From the NCBI GenBank assembly GCA_947503525.1, contig CANNEA010000004.1, positions 186,001-250,000 on the forward strand: a stretch of 64,000 bases of DNA, given 5' to 3'. A program made the translations under genes and the position numbers. The DNA is from an uncultured Carboxylicivirga sp. Lineage in GTDB: Bacteria > Bacteroidota > Bacteroidia > Bacteroidales > Marinilabiliaceae. A model generated the notes under the pieces. It made no database searches. It saw nothing but the letters and a program-made list of their open reading frames with translations, and had not been told where the DNA came from. The first letter of the stretch is position 1; every line of letters begins with the position of its first letter. Shown one piece after another: positions 1 to 8,833 of the stretch.

Positions 1-178
1 ACTGAGATAATGCTTTTTTGTTTAATCTTTTTGTGCATTTAATTAGTCATTCTTAAATCAATCACAAGCTATAACCTTGTTTATCTACACATTAACCCTA
101 GTGATTTTTTGTTTATTTTTTTTCATTATTTGTTAAACACTGTTATTTTTGGCGCCTTAAATAGTTGCTAAAAAAGTT

Positions 179-186
179 TACCTTTG
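179..186 (+). promoter_or_regulatory. Bacteroidota -7 box upstream of yicC
   Basis: TACCTTTG matches the Bacteroidota sigma-ABfr -7 consensus TAnnTTTG and lies 23 bases before the yicC start. No TTG at the usual 17-23 base distance is visible upstream (the nearest TTG is only 11 bases away), so the -33 element is weak or absent. The preceding 178 bases are AT-rich and hold no other feature I can support. Confidence 0.4.
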
Positions 187-209
187 CTTCAAATTGTAAT
201 TAACGTTCC

Positions 210-1085
210 ATGATTCTATCAATGACGGGTTTCGGGAAAGGCGTCTGTGAACTTCCCAATAAAAAAGTAAGTATTGAAATCAAATCACTTAACAGCAAAC
301 AACTGGATTTAAACACCAGACTTCCTAACCTGTACAGGGAAAAGGAAATTGAGGTTAGAACCCAGGTTGGTAAGCGACTAACCAGAGGCAAGGTAGACCT
401 TGGTTTTTATGTTGAAGCTGCTACTTCAGATAAAATCACAAAGATCAACCATCAAGTGATAAAAAACTATCATGGTCAGTTAAAGGAGATTACAAGTGAG
501 CTTGGCTTATCAGACAACACTGACTTTCTTAAAGTCATTATGCCACTACCTGATACTGTTAAAGTAGAGCTAGCTGAACTTGATGAAAGTGAGTGGAAGG
601 CCATTTCTGCTGCAATTGAAGATGCCATTGAAGACATCATCTCATTCAGAAAAAGTGAAGGCAAGGCACTTGAATTAGATATTCGAGAAAGAATTTCCAT
701 TATTGGTGATCTTCTTAAAGAGGTTCCTAAATTTGAGACACAGCGAATTGATAAAATTAAAACTCGTATCAAGGATAACCTGGATGAAATAGCTCAAAGA
801 ACTCAGATTGATGAAAATCGATTTGAACAGGAAATTATATTCTATCTGGAGAAACTTGATGTAACAGAAGAAAAGGTAAGACTTGATAATCATTTGAAAT
901 ATTTCATTGAGACTTTAGAAGCCAATGATATCGTTGGTAAAAAACTTGGATTCATTACTCAGGAGATTGGAAGAGAAATCAATACACTTGGCTCTAAAGC
1001 TAATGATGCTGACATTCAGAAAATCGTTATCCGCATGAAGGATGAATTGGAAAAAATAAAAGAACAGATCCTAAATGTTCTTTAA
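210..1085 (+). CDS. yicC: YicC family endoribonuclease
   Basis: A 291-residue YicC/YloC family protein. The N-terminal YicC domain covers about residues 1-155 and opens with the typical MILSMTGFGKG. The C-terminal DUF1732 domain (about 207-291) carries the signature EIGREINTLGSKAND. E. coli YicC is an endoribonuclease involved in small-RNA turnover; that role is transferred from the family, not shown here. Length is normal for the family. It begins a run with gmk (29-base gap) and nadD (3-base gap), a gene order widely kept in Bacteroidota, so the three are probably one operon. The ATG follows a TAnnTTTG box by about 25 bases. Confidence 0.93.
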   Translation: MILSMTGFGKGVCELPNKKVSIEIKSLNSKQLDLNTRLPNLYREKEIEVRTQVGKRLTRGKVDLGFYVEAATSDKITKINHQVIKNYHGQLKEITSELGLSDNTDFLKVIMPLPDTVKVELAELDESEWKAISAAIEDAIEDIISFRKSEGKALELDIRERISIIGDLLKEVPKFETQRIDKIKTRIKDNLDEIAQRTQIDENRFEQEIIFYLEKLDVTEEKVRLDNHLKYFIETLEANDIVGKKLGFITQEIGREINTLGSKANDADIQKIVIRMKDELEKIKEQILNVL

Positions 1086-1114
1086 TGACATGTTAAAACA
1101 TTGATTGTTTTTTA

Positions 1115-1678
1115 ATGAAAAAAGGAAAACTACTCATATTTTCTGCTCCATCGGGTTCAGGGAAAAGTACTATTGTGCAAGCCTTATTAAAAAAAGATTA
1201 TAAGCTTGAATTTTCAGTTTCAGCAACCAGCCGTTCCCCTCGTGGAGATGAGCAACATGGCAAAGAATATTATTTCCTGACACCTGAAGAGTTTCGGTTT
1301 AAGATAAATCAAGGTGATTTTTTAGAATGGGAGGAAGTATATACTGACAACTATTACGGTACTCTGCGAAGCGAAGTGGAACGAATTACATCAGCAGGCT
1401 ATAATGTGATTTTTGACGTGGATGTTGTAGGTGGTATAAATATTAAAAAGGAATTTGATGAAGATGCATTAAGCATTTTTGTGCAGCCTCCATCGGTTGA
1501 GGAATTAAGGAAGCGATTAATTGGGCGTGCTACAGATTCGATGGATAAAATTGAACAGCGACTAGCAAAAGCGGAGTACGAATTAGAGTATGCTTCCCAA
1601 TTCGATAAAGTGGTTATTAATGACAAGCTTGATCAAGCGATAAGAGATACTGAAAAACTACTAAACGACTTTTTGTAA
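1115..1678 (+). CDS. gmk: Guanylate kinase
   Basis: Phosphorylates GMP (and dGMP) to GDP using ATP, in the cytoplasm, as part of purine nucleotide synthesis and salvage. The 187-residue protein has the P-loop APSGSGKS at residues 11-18, the GMP-binding SRSPRGDE segment near residue 40 followed by GKEYYF, and the conserved FDVDVVGG around 107. Length is normal for bacterial Gmk. It is the middle gene of the yicC-gmk-nadD operon and ends 3 bases before nadD, which suggests translational coupling. No abnormality is seen. Confidence 0.96.
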   Translation: MKKGKLLIFSAPSGSGKSTIVQALLKKDYKLEFSVSATSRSPRGDEQHGKEYYFLTPEEFRFKINQGDFLEWEEVYTDNYYGTLRSEVERITSAGYNVIFDVDVVGGINIKKEFDEDALSIFVQPPSVEELRKRLIGRATDSMDKIEQRLAKAEYELEYASQFDKVVINDKLDQAIRDTEKLLNDFL

Positions 1679-1681
1679 ACC

Positions 1682-2257
1682 ATGAAGCAGATAGGTCTAT
1701 TCTTCGGTTCGTTCAATCCAATTCACATTGGACATTTGGCATTAGCTAACTACATGTGTGAATTTGAAGATATAGATGAGGTTTGGTTTGTGGTTAGTCC
1801 GCAGAACCCTTTTAAGGATAGTTCTGAACTATTAGACACCAGGCATCGCGTTGAGATGGTAATGTTGGCTACTGAACACTATTCGAAATTTAAGGTTGAA
1901 GAAATAGAGTTGGAGCTACCGATTCCTTCATATACCATTGACACACTAAATGAGCTTCAGAAAAGATATTCCGATTGTTTTTTCAATATTATTATGGGCG
2001 CGGATAACATCCAATCGATCAATAGATGGAAAGATGCTGATATGATTCTAAGCAATTATTGTATTCTGGTTTATCCTCGAATTGGTTTTGACACCTCTGA
2101 TTTGGATTTACCGCTTAGTGTTAAAATAACTAAGGCTCCTACTATTGAAATGGCCTCTACGCAAATAAGAGACTGGATAAAACAAGGTAAGCAACTTCCA
2201 TATTTTGTTAGCCATCCAGTTTTCGAGTATATTAAAACACAAGAGCTCTATAAATAA
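1682..2257 (+). CDS. nadD: Nicotinate-nucleotide adenylyltransferase
   Basis: Joins ATP and nicotinate mononucleotide to form deamido-NAD in NAD biosynthesis. The 191-residue protein has the nucleotidyltransferase start GLFFGSFNPIHIGH, with the HxGH motif at residues 15-18, and near the C-terminus the ASTQIRDWI segment that corresponds to the family's SSTxIR ATP-binding motif. Size is typical. It is the last gene of the yicC-gmk-nadD operon and is followed at once by a strong hairpin with T-tails on both sides. Confidence 0.95.
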   Translation: MKQIGLFFGSFNPIHIGHLALANYMCEFEDIDEVWFVVSPQNPFKDSSELLDTRHRVEMVMLATEHYSKFKVEEIELELPIPSYTIDTLNELQKRYSDCFFNIIMGADNIQSINRWKDADMILSNYCILVYPRIGFDTSDLDLPLSVKITKAPTIEMASTQIRDWIKQGKQLPYFVSHPVFEYIKTQELYK

Positions 2258-2287
2258 AAAAGGATCGAAATAACTTCGATCCTTTTT
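2257..2287. terminator. Bidirectional terminator between nadD and the EEP nuclease gene
   Basis: A 13-base perfect inverted repeat (2257-2269 with 2275-2287, core GGATCGAA/TTCGATCC, 5-base loop) flanked by A-run and T-run. It can end transcription of nadD from the left and of the converging nuclease gene from the right. Confidence 0.9.
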
Positions 2288-2319
2288 CGTAACTAAAGGT
2301 TTAGATTGAAGAAAGAACA

Positions 2320-3369
2320 TTAAATCTCTTTCAGCAATATTATATATACCGGGAAGTGATCGCTATAACCACCTCTATAACTTGTTCGGCTAACATAAGT
2401 GCGATAAGGATAACCTTTATAGCGTCCATCAGGCACTAAAAGTTTCTTTTTATTATAAATATGTGCCGATTTAAAAGTATATGTTTTCTTGTCCTTCGAC
2501 ACCAGACTTGGAGTCACAATTATCTGATCAAATAAGTTCCATTTATCTCTGTATGCCAAAGTACCAATGCCATTTTTATAGTGTGAATACATGGTGTTAT
2601 AAAGATCACCCTTTTTCATTTTATTAACCTTACCCACCGCGCTCAAATGCATAGCTACACTTTCATTAATAGGATCATCATTTAAATCTCCCATTAATAT
2701 TACCTTCGCTTTTTTATCAATCGTCTGTATTGAATCAATTATAGAACGACTAAGTTTTGCCGCTTCGTTTCGCAAATGGCGGCTTCGAGCCTCGCCCCCA
2801 TATCTCGATGGCCAGTGATTCACAATAAAATGCATCGGCTCTCCATCGAAAATTCCGGAAACCATTAGCTGATCTCTGGTATATAAACGATCATCCGACT
2901 CGTCCTTATAAATTATTAAAGGATATGATTTACTGTTTGTAACCTGAAAATAGCGAGGTTGATAAATTAAACATACATCTATCCCTCTTTCATCAGGTGA
3001 ATCATAATGAACGATCTGATAGTTGAATGGTTTAAGTTTGGGATCATTAATTAAATCTTCAATAACCGCTTTGTTTTCCAACTCACACAATCCAACAACT
3101 GCCGGAGCACCTATTCCCTCATCTACACCAATATCAGAAATAACATCTGCCATTTTGCTGATTTTATCCCAATACCTTTCTCCTGTCCATTTATTACTCC
3201 CATCAGGTGTAAATTCCGTATCTCTTACATCTGGTGTGTCAATCGTATCAAATAAATTTTCCAGATTATAGAAAGCTACAATTCCAGCCTTGTAAGTTTG
3301 TCCAGTGGCTGTAAAACTGCCAAATGCAACAACACTAAGCAGTATAAGAATAAATCGTCTATTTAACAT
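2320..3369 (-). CDS. Secreted endonuclease/exonuclease/phosphatase (EEP) family nuclease
   Basis: A 349-residue protein with a cleavable signal peptide (MLNRRFILILLSVVAFG, Gln-Thr after the likely cleavage site) followed by a full EEP (DNase I-like) domain. Family catalytic motifs are present in order: GLCELENK (metal-binding Glu), IVNHWPSRYGG (catalytic His), ILMGDLNDDP (Asp/Asn pair) and the terminal SDHFPVY (Asp-His). The protein is therefore probably an active, secreted or periplasmic Mg-dependent nuclease or phosphodiesterase; substrate cannot be read from sequence. It faces away from the TonB receptor gene across a 248-base divergent region and lies near another secreted nuclease at 8834, which argues for a role in breaking down external nucleic acid. 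Confidence 0.88.
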   Translation of the reverse strand: MLNRRFILILLSVVAFGSFTATGQTYKAGIVAFYNLENLFDTIDTPDVRDTEFTPDGSNKWTGERYWDKISKMADVISDIGVDEGIGAPAVVGLCELENKAVIEDLINDPKLKPFNYQIVHYDSPDERGIDVCLIYQPRYFQVTNSKSYPLIIYKDESDDRLYTRDQLMVSGIFDGEPMHFIVNHWPSRYGGEARSRHLRNEAAKLSRSIIDSIQTIDKKAKVILMGDLNDDPINESVAMHLSAVGKVNKMKKGDLYNTMYSHYKNGIGTLAYRDKWNLFDQIIVTPSLVSKDKKTYTFKSAHIYNKKKLLVPDGRYKGYPYRTYVSRTSYRGGYSDHFPVYIILLKEI

Positions 3370-3516
3370 ACTATCATGTATTTTTCGTGAGCAAGTTAAT
3401 ATTTTTTAAAGAATATACCCAAACACATTTGTCAATAACAATATCAAAAGCATATCAAAAGGCACCCAACATTAGTTAAATGTTAATTTCCTCTTAAGTT
3501 CATCAAAAAATTTCAT

Positions 3517-3530
3517 AGACCGTCCGGTCT
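3517..3530. promoter_or_regulatory. Palindromic operator-like site before the TonB receptor gene
   Basis: AGACCG-TC-CGGTCT is a perfect 6+6 inverted repeat with a 2-base centre, about 88 bases before the TonB receptor start and within the region divergent to the EEP nuclease. Its form resembles operators of TetR-family repressors, but no such regulator is encoded nearby. The assignment is inference from symmetry and position. Confidence 0.4.
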
Positions 3531-3617
3531 GTATAAATATTTTCCTAAATTGCATCCAATGTATTTAATCCGTAAATTAAGTACTCGTTAAAAAACCAAT
3601 AATCTAAAAAATCATCT

Positions 3618-6317
3618 ATGTTAGCTAAATTCTCATGGCTACTTGGCTTGTTACTTCTGGTAGTAACAGCTTCTGCCCAAGAAGCAGCCATCTCGGGACT
3701 TATAAAAGATGCCGAATCCAACCAACTTATTGAAGGGGTAAAAGTTGAAGCTTCTGATAAATCAAGCCTAAGCGATAGCAAAGGTTATTTTATTCTTAAG
3801 CTTGACAAAGGCGGAAATTACGAAGTTACCTTTTCAAGAGAGGGGTATCGGAGCCTAACCATGCAAGCTAAAGTCGGAGCAGAAGGAACAACGGATATTG
3901 GCCCCATCTTTCTGGTTAATCTAACAACCGATATTCAGGATGTGCCTACCATTACAATTTCAGATTCTGACAGCGAAAATACCTTAGAATCTCAAACCAT
4001 TCCAGGTTTACTGAGCTCTTCTCGTGATGTTTTTGTCTCGGCTGCGGCTTATACTTTTGGTCCAGCCCGCTATCGCATACGTGGTTACGACTCTGAATTA
4101 CAATCGGTAATGATAAATGGCTTTATCATGAATGAAGTAGAATCAGGTCGTCCTTACTGGTCGAATTGGGGTGGTTTAAATGATGTAATGCGCAATACAG
4201 TTATTACTACTGATGCCGATCCTACCGGAGCCATGTATGAACCGCTTGGCGGTTTGACCAATGTATTAACCACTGCTTCGGAATATCGTCCGGGTGTAAA
4301 ATTAGTTTATTCTAATTCCAACCGCAGTTATCGAAACCGAGCAATGGCTACCTATTCAACCGGCCTTATGGATAATAACTGGGCATTTACAGTTTCAGGT
4401 TCTCGCCGTTGGAGTCAGGAAGGGTATAAAGAAGCCACCTTCTATGATTCAAACAGCTTTTTTGTAGCTGCTGAAAAAGTTTTTAATGAAAAACATCGCC
4501 TTAATTTCACAGCGCTCACCTCAATGTATAGTCGTGGCGTTGGTGGCGGAGCAATGCAAGAGGTATATGATCTGGTAGATGATAATTACTACAACCCATA
4601 TTGGGGTTATCAAAATGGGAACAAACGTAATGCGCGGGTAAGAAGTGGAAACAAACCTATGTTCTCGTTGCAACACATCTGGACACCAACACCATCTACA
4701 AAAGTTCGCAGTACGGTTGGCTACTGGTTTGGAAAGGGTGGCTACACCTCTTTAAACTGGAATAATGCGAAGGATCCACGTCCGGATTATTATCGTTACC
4801 TGCCAAGTTATTATACTAATTCTGAAGATCAGGAACGAATTGCTGAAATGTGGAGAACTGATCCAACTGTTAGGCAAATTGATTGGGATGGCCTATATCG
4901 AGCTAACCGAAACAATGGTTACTTTGAAGTTCCAAATGCAAATGGTGTTGAAGGCAACACCTATAAAGGTATCCGTTCTTTCTATATTGTTGAGGATCGA
5001 AGAAATGATATCTCCCAATTTCAATTCAACTCCAATTTCGAACACGATTTTAACGAAAGTAATTGGGGCCTGAATGGTGGATTAAATGTTGATATCTATA
5101 CTGGTGATGTTTTTAATGTTGTTGATGATTTATTAGGCGGCGAATACTGGCTCGATATCGATCAGTTTGCAGAAAGAGATTTTCCTGACAACGTTGATAT
5201 TATTCAAAACGATTTAAACAATCCAAATCGAATTGTAAAAGAAGGTGATATATATTCTCACCATTATAAGTCGCATGTCAACACCTATAACTTATGGATG
5301 ATGGCCAATTATAATGCCGATAAATACAAAGTGTATTTCGGTGGTAATTATAAATACAATGAATTCTGGAGAGAAGGATTAATGCGCAAGGGACTTTTCC
5401 CTGATAATTCATTTGGAAATTCGGAAAAACAGCAATTTAATACTTTTGGACTTAGAGCCGGAGGAGAATATCGCATAACAGGAAGACATATCCTAAAAGC
5501 CAATGCCAGTTATGGTAAGCAACCTCCATTATTTCGCAATGCCTATGTTTCTCCTCGTACGAGAGATAATTTAATTCCAAACCTAAAAGAAGAAACTCAT
5601 ATTTCGATTGATGGAGGCTACTACTTTAATTCCCCAACATTAACCATGAGAGTCAGTGGGTATTATACCCGACTCAATGATCAGTTAAAGAACATGAACT
5701 TTTATCATGAAGAATTGAGATCATTTGTAAACTATTCACAGTCTAATATTGACAAGCAATACATGGGACTTGAATTTGGTGCTGAATATAAAATCACTTC
5801 TACATTAAGTGCTAATCTGGTGGCCTCAGTGGGTGAATATACTTATCAATCAAACCCTGATGTAACCGTAACACAAGATAACAACAGAGAACTGCTTGAA
5901 ACCGGAAAGGTGTATTCGCAAGGTTTTAAAATCAGTGGCACACCCCAACAGGCTTTTGCGATAGGTTTAAAATATAATTCACCAAAATACTGGTGGGCAG
6001 GTGTGACCGCATCTTATTTTGATCAGATATTCATGGATTTTAACCCTATCCCAAGAACAAGTGATCAATACTGGACTCTACCCGAACAGTTGGATGCTGC
6101 TTATACCATTGACGCTTTTGCAGGTAAAAGCTGGCGTTTAGACGATTTCTTTATTTCACTTAGTGCCAACTTAAGTAACGTAACCAATAACCAAAGTTTT
6201 ATTACTGGTGGATACGAACAATTACGCTTCAACTCTGAACGTCCTGAATTATTCGATTCGAAGTACTACTACTACTATGGCTTTAATTATTTTATCAACC
6301 TAAGTGTTAGCTTCTAA
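3618..6317 (+). CDS. TonB-dependent receptor with CarboxypepD_reg-like N-terminal domain
   Basis: An 899-residue outer-membrane transporter. A signal peptide (to about residue 20, ending SAQ) leads into a carboxypeptidase-like regulatory domain (about 22-105), a plug domain (about 125-230, including RIRGYDSELQSVMING) and a long 22-strand-type barrel ending in aromatic Phe (NLSVSF). It imports a substrate using TonB energy. There is no SusD gene after it; instead come a DUF5689 lipoprotein, a double choice-of-anchor J lipoprotein and a secreted endonuclease, so nucleic-acid fragments, nucleotides or phosphate are better guesses than glycans. Stop codon and the next gene's ATG are 10 bases apart, so they are co-transcribed. 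Confidence 0.92.
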   Translation: MLAKFSWLLGLLLLVVTASAQEAAISGLIKDAESNQLIEGVKVEASDKSSLSDSKGYFILKLDKGGNYEVTFSREGYRSLTMQAKVGAEGTTDIGPIFLVNLTTDIQDVPTITISDSDSENTLESQTIPGLLSSSRDVFVSAAAYTFGPARYRIRGYDSELQSVMINGFIMNEVESGRPYWSNWGGLNDVMRNTVITTDADPTGAMYEPLGGLTNVLTTASEYRPGVKLVYSNSNRSYRNRAMATYSTGLMDNNWAFTVSGSRRWSQEGYKEATFYDSNSFFVAAEKVFNEKHRLNFTALTSMYSRGVGGGAMQEVYDLVDDNYYNPYWGYQNGNKRNARVRSGNKPMFSLQHIWTPTPSTKVRSTVGYWFGKGGYTSLNWNNAKDPRPDYYRYLPSYYTNSEDQERIAEMWRTDPTVRQIDWDGLYRANRNNGYFEVPNANGVEGNTYKGIRSFYIVEDRRNDISQFQFNSNFEHDFNESNWGLNGGLNVDIYTGDVFNVVDDLLGGEYWLDIDQFAERDFPDNVDIIQNDLNNPNRIVKEGDIYSHHYKSHVNTYNLWMMANYNADKYKVYFGGNYKYNEFWREGLMRKGLFPDNSFGNSEKQQFNTFGLRAGGEYRITGRHILKANASYGKQPPLFRNAYVSPRTRDNLIPNLKEETHISIDGGYYFNSPTLTMRVSGYYTRLNDQLKNMNFYHEELRSFVNYSQSNIDKQYMGLEFGAEYKITSTLSANLVASVGEYTYQSNPDVTVTQDNNRELLETGKVYSQGFKISGTPQQAFAIGLKYNSPKYWWAGVTASYFDQIFMDFNPIPRTSDQYWTLPEQLDAAYTIDAFAGKSWRLDDFFISLSANLSNVTNNQSFITGGYEQLRFNSERPELFDSKYYYYYGFNYFINLSVSF

Positions 6318-6327
6318 GATAAATATC

Positions 6328-7164
6328 ATGAAAAGAACAAAACTTAATATATTATCCTTAATTCTTTTTTTAACAATAGCGTTTTCATCTTGTGTTACCA
6401 ATAACGAAGATGCTCCTCCTCTTGAGCCGTTTGTAGCTTTTGAAAAGGCAAGCATAACAGATGTCAAAGAGCTGTATGCGGATCAATTAAATGAACATTG
6501 GACCAATAGAGAACCTGTTGAAATCAGATATGAATGGAGTATTAAAGGAATTATAATAGCCGATGATAAAACCTCAAATGGTAATTTTTACAAAGAAGCC
6601 TACGTTCAAGATGAAAGTGGAGGTATACGAGTTACTTTTCTTTCAACTGGAGGTTTGTATGTCAATGACTCTGTAATAATTAATCTTCAGGGATTATACC
6701 TTAGCGATTATGGTGATTTTATCCAACTTGGTGGAGATCCTTATTTTGATGACAGCAATAATTACAGATTAACCGGAATTGACAAACACAAATATTTAAA
6801 ACGAACAGTAATTGAAGGTCAGAAACAGCTTCCAACTGAACTAACTATCGACGAATTGAGTGAGGAGCATATGGGCACACTGATTAAACTTAAAGACGTA
6901 CAGTTCGCCAATTTTGAATTAGGCAAAACATTTGCCACACCTGAAGAAGGTGATACTGAGGCTCGCTCCGAAAACAGAGAGTTAGAAGACTGCAATGGTA
7001 ATGATATCATTGTAAGATCAAGTGGTTATTCAACCTTTGCAGGCACGATACTGCCTGAAGGTAAAGGCTCCTTTGTGGGAGTTTTAACTAAATTTAATTC
7101 AGATTATCAAATCCAAATCAGGCATTTTGATGAAGTTAATCTGGAAGGACCAAGATGTAATTAA
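6328..7164 (+). CDS. DUF5689 domain lipoprotein (OB-fold-like)
   Basis: A surface or periplasmic lipoprotein of 278 residues from the ATG at 6328; an upstream in-frame GTG (6304) overlaps the receptor gene and would put eight residues before the signal peptide, so the ATG is preferred. The lipobox is AFSSC. Residues about 35-270 match DUF5689, with the recurrent IKGIIIADDKTSNGNFYKEAYVQDE... core followed by VNDSVIINLQG; this family is thought to be built on OB-like folds, a fold often used to bind nucleic acid. It sits directly after the TonB receptor and may serve as its substrate-binding partner in place of SusD. Function is inferred from context. Confidence 0.8.
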   Translation: MKRTKLNILSLILFLTIAFSSCVTNNEDAPPLEPFVAFEKASITDVKELYADQLNEHWTNREPVEIRYEWSIKGIIIADDKTSNGNFYKEAYVQDESGGIRVTFLSTGGLYVNDSVIINLQGLYLSDYGDFIQLGGDPYFDDSNNYRLTGIDKHKYLKRTVIEGQKQLPTELTIDELSEEHMGTLIKLKDVQFANFELGKTFATPEEGDTEARSENRELEDCNGNDIIVRSSGYSTFAGTILPEGKGSFVGVLTKFNSDYQIQIRHFDEVNLEGPRCN

Positions 7165-7201
7165 AAACTAATACCAACACAAACAAATTAATTTTAATCT
7201 T

Positions 7202-8764
7202 ATGAAATCATTCTTGAAGTATTGCTCTTTTTTTATGATGACAGCCTTGATTTTATCAAGCTGTAGTGAAGATCCGGCAGCTCCAGCACCACCGGAGGAA
7301 AAGGATCCTGTTGAAGTATGTGGAATTACAGCGAATCCTGTTGCTGAATTTGAAGATGACTTTAGTTCAGCGGTAGATTACGAAGACTATGAAAAAAATG
7401 GTTGGATGAATGTAATCGTTTCTGGTGAGCGTAAATGGCAAGGTAAAGATTTTGCTGGCAATAAATATTTACAAGCATCAGCTCACAAAGCTGCGGAAGG
7501 CAGTCACGAATCATGGTTGATTAGTCCTCCTCTTGACATTGACAATGCTACTAAGAAAGTTGTTAGTTTTAAAACAGCAAAGGCTTATTGGAAGAGTAGC
7601 TCAATGTTTGAAGTATACGTGCTTAAATGCGAAAATGACAAAACTGTTCGATACAAGATAACGCCAACTATTGCTAAGGAAGGAGATGATGATCATGATT
7701 GGATTGAATCCGGCGAGTTTGATCTTTCATCATATAGCGGAACTATACATATTGCCTTTAAATATTTAGGTGAAGGTGGTGAAAGCAATTCTACTACTTG
7801 GAGAATTGATGATTTCGTATTTGGTAAAGAACCTACTAATGGTGGTGGAAATGAATCGGGAACAGGAACAAAAGATGATCCTTACAATCCAGCTTATGTT
7901 ATTAATGCAGCTGATGATGGTTCAATTACTGGATGGGTTAAAGGCTACATTATAGGAACCATCCCTAGTACTGGTGAAGCTACTTTAACAGGTCCATTTG
8001 ATGTTCATACGAATATGTTAATTGCTGAATCAGCTGACGAAACTGATGTTACTAAAATGGTTTCTGTTCAGTTGCCTAGTGGCGCAATCAGAGATGCTCT
8101 AAACCTAAAGGATAATTCAGGCAACCATAAAAAAGAAGTTCTTGTATATGGAGCTTTGGAGTACTATTATGGCTTTAAAGGTGTAAAAGCACTTACTGGC
8201 TACTGGATAGATGGAGATGGCATAGAGCCTGGACCAGGTGATATGGAAAAACCAGCGAATAGTTTCTTTTTTGAAAACTTTGCTTCTGTTGTTGATTACG
8301 ATGACATAGCTATACAAGGTTGGAATAATGTAGCAGAAACAGGAACTAGAAAATGGATAGGCAAAGTCAATTCAGGCAACCATTATGCGCAATTTTCAGC
8401 CTACAATTCTGCTGAATCAAATAATGTTTCGTGGCTAGTTACACCAGCGATTGACCTTACTGGCAAAACTGCTCCAAAGTTATCTTTCGAAACCACAATA
8501 GGATACGATAATGGTGCTACTCTCCAAGTCTTTATATCTACCGATTACACTAATGATGTAGCAACTGCCACCTGGACAGAATTAAGTCCAACGCTTGCAA
8601 GTAAACCGGAAACGGGCAACTATTCTGATTGGGTAAAATCAGGTGACATTGATTTATCATCATACAGCGGAAGCATTTATGTAGCTTTTAAGTATGTAGG
8701 AGGAGATACTGGAACAAGTAAAACAACTACTTGGCAAGTTGATAATTTCAATTGCTTTGAATAA
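7202..8764 (+). CDS. Lipoprotein with two choice-of-anchor J domains around a DUF6359-like domain
   Basis: A 520-residue lipoprotein (lipobox ILSSC). Two paralogous choice-of-anchor J (jelly-roll, MAM-like) units lie at about residues 48-210 and 350-520; they share the pattern D/NF.S.VDY.D...GW.NV...G.RKW.G, then SWL(I/V).P.(L/I)D and the ending DLSSYSG.(I)(H/Y)(I/V)AFKY...TTW..D(D/N)F. Between them, about 222-340, is a DUF6359/OB-like unit (GSITGWVKGYIIG). The architecture suggests a surface-exposed binding protein. It follows the DUF5689 gene by 37 bases and is closed by a strong terminator. Substrate is unknown; nucleic acid is inferred from neighbours. Confidence 0.8.
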   Translation: MKSFLKYCSFFMMTALILSSCSEDPAAPAPPEEKDPVEVCGITANPVAEFEDDFSSAVDYEDYEKNGWMNVIVSGERKWQGKDFAGNKYLQASAHKAAEGSHESWLISPPLDIDNATKKVVSFKTAKAYWKSSSMFEVYVLKCENDKTVRYKITPTIAKEGDDDHDWIESGEFDLSSYSGTIHIAFKYLGEGGESNSTTWRIDDFVFGKEPTNGGGNESGTGTKDDPYNPAYVINAADDGSITGWVKGYIIGTIPSTGEATLTGPFDVHTNMLIAESADETDVTKMVSVQLPSGAIRDALNLKDNSGNHKKEVLVYGALEYYYGFKGVKALTGYWIDGDGIEPGPGDMEKPANSFFFENFASVVDYDDIAIQGWNNVAETGTRKWIGKVNSGNHYAQFSAYNSAESNNVSWLVTPAIDLTGKTAPKLSFETTIGYDNGATLQVFISTDYTNDVATATWTELSPTLASKPETGNYSDWVKSGDIDLSSYSGSIYVAFKYVGGDTGTSKTTTWQVDNFNCFE

Positions 8765-8785
8765 AACTCTATTAATTTGAAATTT

Positions 8786-8809
8786 AAGGCTACCCTTGGG
8801 GGTAGCCTT
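8786..8809 (+). terminator. Rho-independent terminator after the anchor-J lipoprotein gene
   Basis: A 10-base perfect stem (AAGGCTACCC with GGGTAGCCTT) and a 4-base loop, followed by a T-run on the plus strand. It ends the TonB receptor operon before the endonuclease I gene, which starts 25 bases later and could still receive read-through. Confidence 0.9.
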
Positions 8810-8833
8810 TTTACTCTGTTAATACTCATATAA

